64,000 bases of DNA from Cephalotus follicularis (Eukaryota; Streptophyta; Magnoliopsida; Oxalidales; Cephalotaceae), in NCBI GenBank assembly GCA_001972305.1, contig BDDD01002849.1:39591-103590 (forward strand), read 5' to 3'. The notes beneath the pieces are model-generated. The model saw only the letters and a program-made list of their open reading frames with translations, searched no databases and had not been told where the DNA came from. The translations under genes were made by a program, and so were the position numbers. Shown here piece after piece: positions 47,695-57,775 of this stretch. How positions within the stretch are numbered: the stretch's first letter is position 1; each line of letters starts with the position of its first letter.

Positions 47695-48992
47695 GTAAGC
47701 TTCTGTTATGGTTCAGTTGTTGTTATAGTTGTTCAGTAGGTGTATATGTACTGATTTTATTCCACATATATCCCTTGTTAACATGCACACATAGTTAATT
47801 GCTGGATTGTTGAAGATTGAGTAGTTTTGGAGTTTTTGGAGCTCAGAGAGAATAATCAATCCGAATTGATTCTGGGATAGGATTTGAGGTTGGGGTTTTG
47901 ATATGTTTTTGAAGATATGGTATGTAAATCATGTTTGGATAGTTGCTATATGATTGCATGTTGTTGTTTGGGTTGAATTAAAATTCTGAGCAAGCATACT
48001 CTATTTCTGTTTGTAAATGCTAATGATTTCTAGGCACAAAAGTTGACTGCTAAGGACAAACAGTCGGCTACCCAATGTAAACAGTCGACTGTTAAGTACA
48101 AACAGTCGACTACTCAACTTAACAGTCGGTTGGTGACAAGAACAGTCGACTGTCATGGGTTATTTTACCACTGTTAGGTACTGAGTTGGCTTAAATTGCA
48201 TGTAATTATACTGGCCTCCGTATGGGATGATGCTAACACTCAATCCTGGCTATGTGTGCTTACATTTCTGAACTTAAATGACTTATGTATTCCTTAAGGG
48301 GAGTGTGTAGAAGTGACTATAGTTGTGCTTTTGATCCATTGTTTGAATCCTTGAATCACTATTGTTTATACTATTATGCTACTGTTTTAGATATTGCATA
48401 TCTATCAAGTGTTCACAAATGCCATTGTTCACAAGATTTCAACGATTTTAACCAACTAAGTGATATATGCACACATGAGGTTCAGTTATGGTTTTTAAAA
48501 TTTAAACTATGGTTAATGACTTATTATTCCTCAAATGAGAGGTACCACTACTGTTTTGTTCTTCAAAAGAGAACCCTATTGTATTGCTACGGTTTCCTCC
48601 AAATGAGAGGTACCGTTATCGAATTGTTAATGTTTTCTAAAAGAAAACTATCGTTATATTACATCTCATATACATATGTAATATTGCTATATTGATTGCA
48701 TTTATTGTCTGTGCTAGTTTCTGCTAGTCGAGTGATAGGAGACATCACTGGCTACGGAGGTGGTCCTAGGTGCCAGGAGTTGGCTAGAGCTTCCACCAAA
48801 CTCATCTGTAATTCAGATCTTGATTGTTAGTTACCCGCCAAATACTGGCAGAATTGTTACCTGATCTATCATCTTCGGACTGTAGGGTGATAGTTAGGTG
48901 GTGCACAGTTGGTGTTACATTTATATATTCATTCTCATGCATTACTCCTACTTAGCTGAGTGAGGACAAAGGCTAACCCCCTACAATTTTAG
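47695..48992 (+). other. candidate intron inside LTR K
   Basis: Donor AGAG/GTAAGC at 47695, branch-like GGCTAAC at 48971-48977 and acceptor ACAATTTTAG ending at 48992 make a near-consensus plant intron of 1298 bases. The same pair of boundaries is present in LTRs C and F. No transcript data. Confidence 0.55.
48030..48165. repeat. CAGTCGACTGT array, second cluster of LTR K
   Basis: Exact GTCGAC cores at 48084, 48105 and 48145 plus GTTGAC, GTCGGC and GTCGGT variants. It is about 985-1120 bases from the LTR start and lies inside the candidate intron. Confidence 0.85.
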
Positions 48993-49158
48993 ATTGATGA
49001 AGATATTTGGCCAAGTGCTGCTGAAGCCATACTTGGAGGCTTCTGTTTTAATTTTATTGAAGTGAGTGAGTTTTGTAATAATGTCATACTCTGTTACATT
49101 ATCAATACATTTGGATATGTACTTTATAACTTGTGTTTGTACTGGTAAGCACGTAGTG

Positions 49159-49947
49159 GACCTACGACTGGGTGATGGATCAAGGATCATTACTAGAGTT
49201 GTAGGTGTTTATGATTTACATTTGTCAAATGGTTTTGCAATAAATTTGGATCCCTGTTATTTGGCTAAGAACTTAATACGGAACATTGTGAGTGTTTCGT
49301 ACCTTTATAAATTGGGCTTGGAGCTTAATTTTAATGCCTATGGTTGTTCCCTTTTGTCTAGTGAAAAAAATGTCATATGTGAGGGCCACATTGATAATAG
49401 GATTTATGTTTTAAATACTTATTACAAAACGACATTGTCAATCGAGCAAGGAACTAAAAGACAAAGAGAGAATAATGAATTTAATCAATCCTACACTTGG
49501 CACTGCAGATTGGGTCATCCTAGTGAGGCAAGGATGTCAAAGTTGGTTAAGGATGGTCTTTTGGACATCCAGGACCTAGAGTCCTTTCCAAGATGTGAAT
49601 CTTGCCTTCTTGGAAAAATGACCAAATCTCCGTTCTCCGGTCATGGAGATAGGGCAGTGGATTTACTGTGTTTAATCCACACCGACGTCTATGGACCTAT
49701 GTCGGTCAGTGCACGAGGAGGATATCTTTACTTCAATAATTTTACCGATGATTTGTCACGGTATGTATATAAGTTTCTGATGAAACACAAATCAGATTCC
49801 TTTGAGAGGTTCAACGAATTTAGAAATGAAGTCGAGAAGTAAACAGGTTAGCCCATTAAAACACTTCGATTAGATCAAGGGGGCAAATACCTGTCTGTAG
49901 AGTTCCAGGATTATCTTAGAGATAATGGGATTCTCTCACATTGGACC
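49159..49947 (+). pseudogene. copia J pol, part 1: GAG-pre-integrase and integrase core
   Basis: The frame holds LRLGDGSRIITRVVGVYDL (GAG-pre-integrase), then the HHCC region (WHCRLGHPSEARMSKLV, CESCLLGKM). The integrase core follows with the first Asp in LIHTDVYGPM and the second in LRLDQGGKYLS. A TAA at 49840 and the insertion of LTR I at 49948 interrupt it. The Glu of the triad lies across the insertion. Gag, protease and the left LTR of J are missing; the left end joins LTR K near 49158. Confidence 0.88.
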
Positions 49948-50655
49948 TGTAACGCCCCCGATTCGAGTCCGCTTTATGCTCAAAGCGAGCCTCGAGGAGT
50001 TGGTGCGTTACGTGGGGATGAACCATTACATCTTTTAGCACTCTTGCCTAATACTAACATATACCATTATAAATCAAAATTTTCAACTATCCATTAAGTC
50101 ATTTAATCAACAATTAATCTTAACTTAGATTCAAAACATAACATCATTTCACAGCGGAAACATCTCATCATATTCAATAGCTTCACAGTACCAAAATATG
50201 CCTATAACTTTGAACGCAAAGCTTTAGAATCATTATATTTCTCATAATCTCAATCTTGCCATAATTTTCAATACCATACATCATGCTTCATAATAACAAT
50301 CCCTTTCTATCACCTTACATTTACACATTACTTTACATAAACATTACACAGTGGAAATTATAGACTTATCACATCATAAAACTGTCATACTCATTACTCA
50401 CATTTACCATTAACTTCTCATACTCTCAAGTATGTTTAATAACGTTGGATATCATCATCTTACTTGAAAACATCATAAACTATAGCATTCATTTCCATAC
50501 ATTAACATATATACATCGTCTGTCATAAAACGTTACATAGCGGAAAACATTAACGCATGACATTAAACACAAAACTTCACAACATAACATACTTCCTTTC
50601 TGACACTTCGTTTACGAACTTCCTCTAAAGCTCACACTTTTACGTTTGACATCTC

Positions 50656-51899
50656 CTGGAAAATCATTTGAAAACAAGACATTGAAAGGAGTGAGCTCAA
50701 ATAGCCCAGTAAGGATCATAGTCGTAAAACGTCATTGAAATCCATTATTTTTGATAATCTTTATCAAAACGTTTGCAATCATACATTTCAATACATCATT
50801 GAAAATCGTCTTCTAGTTTTATGAAACCAGAACATTCCCAAAATCATTCATTTGCTGGTGTATAGCCCAACCATACTTGAAAATGTCATTACAATCATTT
50901 TCTTGTATATTCTGTAAAACCAGAGCATTTCACATTCATTTCCTTTTTCTGATCATATCACATGAATCAGAACATTTCATAAGAACTTAATGAACCCTTT
51001 CACACCTCTTCACCGGGGCATTGTGAACTCCCCGATTACTATCCTTACATCACATGCATGTCTGTGAGCACTCTTGGCTCCATTAACATTAATCCATCTC
51101 GGATTCATTCCCCTTGGATCACAATCAAAGGGTGGTTAACTCTTATAAATTCATTTCATAAAACATTTCTTAATACTTTGAGTGATCAGCTCAAAGCATT
51201 CATAAACAACATCGTATAACATTTGTTTCACAATTCATAAACATTTCTCTTCATTTGAGTAATTAACTCAAATGCATTCATAAAATCATTTCATAAAACA
51301 TTTATAAAACAACCTTGTACAACATTTCTAAAACTGATTTTGCGTATGTACGTAGTCATTTCCAGCGAAAACATAAAACATAAAAGTTAAATTAGACATC
51401 TCAAATATTTCAAAAAGCTTAAGATCATAAAAATTGGTTGAGAATCAAATCCGTTATGAATCTTTAAAGTGGTTGTTCCCTGTTCTAGCAGTGCAGATGT
51501 AGGTAAAGGAAACAGGGCTTTCCATCAAGAATTCAACAGAATTTCAAGAGGCATAAAACATAACAATTAAAGGAGACATCTTGGAGTTTCTAAAACATTA
51601 AACCATTCGAAATTTCATCAAGACACGAATAATTTAGGAATAAAAGAATTTGCTACATAATCCAGAATTAAAACAACATATGAGCAGTAATTTAAAACAT
51701 GGATTCTCGTCAAGAAATCGACAGAATTCGGGTACATTCAAAAGATAACAGCTAAAGAGGACATTCTAACGTTTCCAAAACATTCAACCATTTACAAATG
51801 CATTAATAAATGAGGAAAATATGAATAAAACAATCTGCAGCATCATTTGAAAGTAAAACAGAGGAATAACTTGTCATGAAAGAGTTTGATTTGCCTTAC
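50656..51899 (-). other. candidate intron inside LTR I
   Basis: Donor GGCAAG/GTAAGG (GT at 51898-51899) and acceptor ATGATTTTCCAG/GAG (AG at 50656-50657) predict 1244 bases. The H left LTR has AAA/GTAAGG and AATTTTCAG/GA at matching places (30317 to 29573). Confidence 0.5.
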
Positions 51900-51996
51900 C
51901 TTGCCTTAATCTCCTTTGGTCCTTCTCTCGCATGAATTCTCCTCTCCAAACTCAGCAGAAAACAACCCCTTATCAGCTAAGAATACACACATATAA

Positions 51997-52000
<4 letters not shown>

Positions 52001-52041
<41 letters not shown>
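52001..52041. repeat. (GA)n microsatellite in LTR I
   Basis: About 20 GA units directly upstream (element orientation) of the TATA-like box of the LTR. The H LTR has only a few units at this place. Confidence 0.9.
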
Positions 52042-52044
<3 letters not shown>

Positions 52045-52264
52045 GGAGGCCAAGCTTTGCATGGTGAGTCACTAGGCCACCTTGCTCCAAGTGATGTCAC
52101 CCATGTGACATTGTGCATTGAATTGCCCATGTGATGGAATTCCTTCCATTCAAAAGATGACACATGTCTCTTTACACTAAAATATCTTTACTCCTTTGCT
52201 TGACATGTGTCCCTTAATACATTTAATTCATTGGCAATGAGACAAAATGTTAACTTTTGCAATC

Positions 52265-52645
52265 TGCAGTCCAAAGCGTCGGCGCTTCACTTTTAAACGT
52301 CGTCGCTTACGGGCTTGTTCTGAGTTCTTCAACTTCCTTCTCGACTAAAGCGCTGACGCATCTCTTTCAAGCGTCGCCGCTTTCGGGTCTCATCCAAGGC
52401 AACATGGCATACTTTGACTTCAAAGCATCGAAGCTCACATTTCGAGTTTCATCGGTTACCTCCAAGCACTGCCGCTTTCGTCTAAGCATCGTCGGTTAGG
52501 GGAATTTGTCCAAGTTCAACAACCCCTGTTTTAACCGGCGCCACGAGGGCTCTAGGCATCGATGGTTACCTTCAAAGCATCGCCGCTTTAAGTGAGACCG
52601 TCGGCGCTTTATACATCTTCGTCAACTCTTAACCTTTGAAATCGA
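52265..52645. repeat. GCGTCGGCGCTT array in LTR I
   Basis: About twelve degenerate units (GCGTCGGCGCTT, ACGTCGTCGCTT, GCGCTGACGCAT, GCATCGCCGCTT, ATCGACGCTT) lie about 210-590 bases from the LTR start, upstream of the TATA-like box. No exact GTCGAC core remains. Confidence 0.8.
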
Positions 52646-52855
52646 CGCTTTCAACATGACATTCTTCCAAAACAAATTGCCAATTTCGATTTTCATCTGT
52701 GGGCGCTACCCCCAAGCCCCTGCCCACTGCCGGGGAGCGGAAACCCCGAACCCCCGAGCGTTAGGGTCATATTACGGGTCCCTTGAAACATTTGCCAACC
52801 TCAAAATAACAATCATATTTCCGTATAACTTTAACAAAATTTCCCGATCATTACA

Positions 52856-55060
52856 TTCCAGGAGCACCAAAGCATAATGGTGTGTCCGAATGGAGGAATT
52901 GAATCTTGATGAATATGATCCTGTCCATGATGTCTTTCGCAGACCTCCCTACCTCTTGTTTGGGTTATGCACTGGAAACAGCTTCATAAGTCCTTAACCA
53001 GATTCCTTCAAAATTAGTTTCCCCCACACCTTATCAGGTGTTTAAAAGGAGCAAACCTAGCCTAAACCATTTGAAGGTTTGGGGCTGTCTAGCTTACGTT
53101 AAAAGGTTGGAACCTAGTAAGCTAGAGGCGCGATCAAATTGGTGCCGGTTTGTGGGGTATCCTAAAGAAATGAATGGATACTATTTCCACAATCCCAGCG
53201 AACAAAAAGTGTTTGTTTCGTGTACTACAGTCTTCCTAGAGAAGGAATTCCTACTCGCAAGAAGCAGTGGGAGCAAAGTGGAACTCGAGGAGTTGCCATC
53301 GAGAGAACCACCATAGAATGAAAAGGGATTAAAGGCTAGTACCTCTAGAGACATAGCTGGGATTAGATCCCAGCTTGAGATTAGATCTCATATAGGCACT
53401 CCTTCAGTAAGGCGATCAGGCAGGGTTTCAACAGCACCTGAGAGATATGGTTTTCTCGTTAAAGAAACTGATGAACCCAACATCATCGAGGATGATGAGC
53501 CTCCCAGCTATCAGAAAGCAGTGCAAGGCACTGATTTTGAAGCATGGTTAGATGCCATGAAATTTGAGATGGATTCCATGTATGGCAACCGAGTTTAGAA
53601 CTTGGTCGAAGCTCCCGAGGGCATAGTGCCTATTGGTTGCAAGTGGATCTTCAAGAAGAAGATTGGCATAGATGGAAAGATTGAGACATATAAAGCGCGA
53701 TTGGTGACGAAAGGATATAGACAATGACATGGGGTCAATTATACCGAAACTTTGTCACCAGTTGCGATGCTAAAATCTATTCGGATATTGCTTGCTATTT
53801 CTGCTCATTATGATAATGAGATATGAAAAATGGATGTCAAGACTACGTTCTTAAATGGACATTTTGAAGAGGACATTTATAGGTCCCAACCCATCCACTG
53901 AATCTTCGTACATGGCGGCAAGCTTCAGAGGTCAATTTATGGCCTAAAGCAAGCATCAAGGAGCTGGAACATATGTTTTGATGAGGCTATCAAGTCTTTT
54001 GGCTTCATTAAAAATGTATATGATCCACGTGTCTACCGGAAATAGGAAAACCCAGGTATCACTTTCTTGGTTCTATACTTTGATGACATTCTGATCATTG
54101 GGAATGATGTAGGGATGTTGCAATCCGTGAAAGTATGGCTAGCCAAGAACTTCTCCATGAAGTAATTTGAAGAAGCCTCCTACATACTTGGTATAAAGAT
54201 CTATAGAGATAGATCTAGTAGGTTGCTTGGGCTTTTCCAAAGCCAGTACTTCAACAAAGTGCTGGAACAGTTCAGTATGGAGAATTCCAAATGTGGCTTA
54301 TTACCAATAGGCCATGGAATTCAACTTTCCAAGAAGATGTCCCCGTAGACATTTGAGGAAAGGGTAGTCATGAGTCAGATTCCCTATGCTTCGGCTGTGG
54401 GATCGATCATGTATGCCATGCTGTGTACTAGACCTGATGTCGCACATGCCTTTGGTATGGAAAGTTAATTTCAGTCCAATCCCGGTTTGAAACACTTGGG
54501 ATCCTTAAGTACCTTAGACAGACTCAGGATGCCTTCTTGATCTACGGTGGAGATAGTGAGTTAAAATTGGAGGGATACACTGATTCCAGTTTCAATAGTG
54601 ATCCGGATGATCACAAATCAGTGTCAGGTTATATCTATATCCCGAATGGCGGTGTTGTGAGTTTGAGAAGCTCAAAATAGGAAACAACGGCAGAGTCCAC
54701 AACGGAAGCAGAGTATATAGCAGTCTCATATGCTGCATAGGAGGGTGTTTGGATGCGTAAGTTCATAGCTGAACTTAGAGTGGTTGCAACCATTAGTCGT
54801 CCTGTAGTTCTCCACTGTGACAATAATGGGGCTGTTGCACAAGCCAAGGAGCCTAGGTCTCACCAATAGTCCAAACATATCCAGCGGCTTTATCACTTGA
54901 TCCAAGAGATCATTGACGAAAAAGACATTGTATTAGAGAGCGTTGCCTCTGAGGAAAATTTAGCAGACCCACTTACTAAAGCTCTTAGTAGTAATGTATT
55001 CGAGCATTATCGTAGTACGATGGGCTTGAACTATAGGGCTTCATGGCATGAGGGCCAAGT
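52856..55060 (+). pseudogene. copia J pol, part 2: integrase end, reverse transcriptase, RNase H
   Basis: It opens with PGAPKHNGVSEWRN, holding the integrase Glu, then the integrase C-terminus (FKRSKPSLNHLKVWGCLAYV, FVGYPKEMNGYYFHNP). RT has GCKWIFKKKIGIDGKIETYKA, KMDVKTTFLNGHFEEDIY, SIYGLKQASRSWN and the catalytic LYFDDILIIGND. RNase H has YTDSSFNSDPDDHKSVSGYI, TTEAEYIAVSYAA, LHCDNNGAVAQAKEP and NLADPLTKALSS. More than ten in-frame stops occur, many TGA or TAG at former Trp, Arg or Gln codons, for example 53596-53598. Domain order marks Ty1/copia (integrase before RT). Confidence 0.9.
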
Positions 55061-55067
55061 GTGAGAT

Positions 55068-57761
55068 TGTTAGAGAGTGTGTGACCCGTCAAGCCACTAG
55101 GTGGTTCGATGTACTTTTACTCTGCTCATTATATATACAGTCTTGTTCTATTCATGTTACATTGTGCAAATTGTATTTTATTATTGGCATAACTGTATAT
55201 GTTTTATCACATAATTGAAGCATGACACTGCTTACATATATTGTGCCCTGTCATGTCAAAGGGTTGGTTGTCAAGCCAAGGGCTATGAGAGTGACTTCCT
55301 TATTCCCTGTGACTAAACTGTTCCAAGTCATAGGTTCACTTATTTTGGGCATTTGTGAAGCGGACAAACTTGTCGTATTGTGGTTGCTCTCGTGAATGGG
55401 AGGGTAGAGTATCTCATTGCCACTTGGGTTGGACCCTAAAGCTAATACGGGGTGCGTACTGGGAGCATGTACACTAAACTAGACCTACCATGGGAATTCT
55501 ATTTGGATGGTCACATATCCCGTGTCAGTAGAGTTTCCCATATGGGACAGTAGTGTATAGACTCTACGAGTCTAGCAAGTTCTGAATGGACTTGTCTGAT
55601 CCTTAGACCTGAGTAGCTACTGTGCATTGCATAGAGACTGTCTGACTTTGTTTTCTGGCCTAACCAGTTCTTTCGCGGGACTGGCAAACAGGCAGCTTTT
55701 GAGTCTTGCATGATTTATGTGAATGTGAGTGAGTGCGCAACATGGGATTGTCACACCTGATGTCAGCGTGATTGGCTCTATAGTATCTATATTCGTTATG
55801 GACTTTGAAATACCTAGCCAAATTACGATGAGCTAGAACCTAGGGTTTCTAGAAAAACTTGTTGATAGTGATGATGGTATATATACAAATTTATAGATAC
55901 CGGCATATATAGGGTTGACACGTATCCTTAACCTAGGCCATGATCGGAGCTGAGGATGACGAGGGATTATTGTACAAGGTAACTGTTGTCAGGATAAAGT
56001 ATCAAATGTATAAGAAATGGACTAAATTATGGAAATTAATCAAGGGATTAATTTACACACCTGGAATATGATAGTCATAGGTTCAGGGTCTTTAAAGTAG
56101 TCAAGGACTATTTATGGTAAGTTTACTTTAGAGCAAGGCATCTTAGTAACACACCATCGTTACTGATTAATTCTGGACTTTCGGGTCCCGCCTCACGAGT
56201 ATATATATTAGATACATATATCGTATTGTTTTATAACGTGTGATAGCACATGTTATATCGTGGTGTTTTAGTTATGTTGCGTGACTGGTTAGTTGACGTA
56301 ATATAATAATATGATTTTAGTTTTGAATAATAATTGGATTATTATTTTATCTCTAATCTCTCTATCTCTCTCCTGATTGGTTACATGAAAAGCGACGTGT
56401 TTTTGGTTGTTAGACAACCTGTATTTGACATAACACATTTTCCTTCTTAAAGGAAATGAAGACAATGCGTCTTCCATGCAAGGACATTTCGTATGCCATG
56501 CAAACAACTTTGGTAAAGCCATGAGTCATGCAACAGCAGAATGGAAATGGTTCCAAAAGAAAGGAAACGAGATCTCTATTCTTGGTATGGAATCCTTTGA
56601 CATGTTTTCTTGTTTTGGCAGACATAATGATGATCCACAATTGGTTGTTTATCTGGATTCTTGATTAGCGATCCTATGTTGGTTGTGTTCGTTTATGGTG
56701 TTAGATAATGGATGTTTACAGTTTTTTAGCCACTTTAATGAAAATTAAAGTTGAACAGTCCATGCAACTAATGCCTAAAATGACCATAATCTAAGTTTTA
56801 TTCTTTCAGTTTGCTCAGCCGCATTTTTGTTTTTCATGCGGCAGGTATTCAGGGACATCAGGTGCAAGTGTGATGAGAGAAACAGCTTTGGCTTGAGGAT
56901 TTTTTAGAAGTTGAATTCTTTTCTTTCAGTAATGTTGTGGTCATGTGTGGACCTTCAGAGATTTTTGAGACTTAAACTTAGTTTTGAATTTGAATATTAT
57001 TTAAGGTTTTAAGTTTATCATAATGTTTTGGATTTATGGCTTGATGATCTTAATGAAGGATAGTTTGTCTAAATTTGATGATTTGAAAAAAGATTAAGAT
57101 ATTTTTGACATGATTTCTATAGTTCAGTTTTCTGTGACATCCCGATCCTGAATCAGGGGTGATCCCGGTTCTGAATCGGGGGTGTTGCATGGTTTTTCCA
57201 TAGAGGAAGGGCCATGATCATAGTGCAGGAGTGGGCGCATAAGTGTGCACAAAATAGGGATTGGTGGGCGTATGAAAAGGTTGGTCTTTTGCTGGGCATC
57301 TAGGGTGAACTTAGACTTGCAAGTTAGCATGCAAGTAATACGAGAAATCCCTTCTCTGAAATCTTCACCAAGTTGAAGCTTACCTATGGTGGATTGCTAT
57401 TGATAATACTTCTCAATCCCAATCTTCTCTTTGTGAGCACTGTGAGAGATAGAGAGTAAACACAGGCATCTATTCTTCCTTGTGTTCTTACTGTCCTGTG
57501 GAACTTGACACTTGGAGCAGGAGGAGTTGGACTTGGAGAACAACGTAAAGGGAGTCTTCGCAAGCTTGAATAGGCAAAGACGAAGGAGCCATCACCGAAT
57601 GGTAAAATCCTTCTCTCCCTTTATATTGACATGTTGTGTATCACTTTTTCATGTATGAGTGATACAAATTCAATTATGCTTATGTTATTGTGATCCTTGT
57701 GACTCGTTCGTGCTGAATTGGACCTGGATTCGGCTTCGGGGATGTTTTACCATTCCCAACA
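55068..57761 (+). mobile_element. LTR of copia J, with fragment M inside
   Basis: It starts TGTTAGAGAGTG after a polypurine-like GGGCCAAGTGTGAGAT and ends CATTCCCAACA. A primer site follows immediately. It therefore serves as 3' LTR for the pol on its left while also being placed as a 5' LTR for what follows. M (about 56800-57187) enlarges it. No gene inside. Confidence 0.82.
56800..57187 (+). mobile_element. chromovirus LTR fragment M inside copia LTR
   Basis: TTTGCTCAGCCGCATTTTTG and CATGCGGCAG match the acceptor region of the A/B LTRs on their own strand. The end GATCCCGGTTC...GGGGGTGTTGCA parallels their GGGGGTGTTACA terminus. The left boundary is not resolved; it may extend to about 56410. 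Confidence 0.6.
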
Positions 57762-57762
57762 G

Positions 57763-57775
57763 TGGCATCAGAGCC
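57763..57775 (+). promoter_or_regulatory. primer binding site after copia LTR
   Basis: TGGCATCAGAGCC, one mismatch to the usual TGGTATCAGAGC, one base after the LTR end. Confidence 0.8.

Larger units (their letters stand above)
47046..49158 (+). mobile_element. chromovirus LTR K, truncated at its 3' end
   Basis: It begins TGTAATAACCGTAATTT, as C's LTR does on its own strand (TGTAATGACCACAATTT). Further shared blocks are CTTGGAGGCTTCT, GAGTGAGGACAAAGGCTAAC and GTGCCAGGAGTTGGC. It lacks roughly the last 300 bases and runs into copia pol near 49158. No internal region of this element is present. It carries two CAGTCGACTG arrays and clean intron-like boundaries. Confidence 0.8.
49948..52855 (-). 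mobile_element. solo LTR I (H-type chromovirus LTR)
   Basis: On plus it runs TGTAACGCCCCCGATTC...CGATCATTACA, 2.9 kb, related to H's LTR: GCGAGCCTCGAGGA, GTTACGTGGGG, a TATA-like TATTTATATGTG near 51990 and a shared leader TTGTTTTCTGCTGAG. No internal region and no paired LTR are present. The two copia halves flank it in order. Flanks GGACC and TTCCA do not form a target duplication. A GA microsatellite (52001-52041) overlaps the promoter. Confidence 0.85.

Noticed and set aside
51906-52163. 85-codon frame with a long Leu-Ser run.
   Set aside because: The run is the GA microsatellite read on the minus strand inside LTR I.
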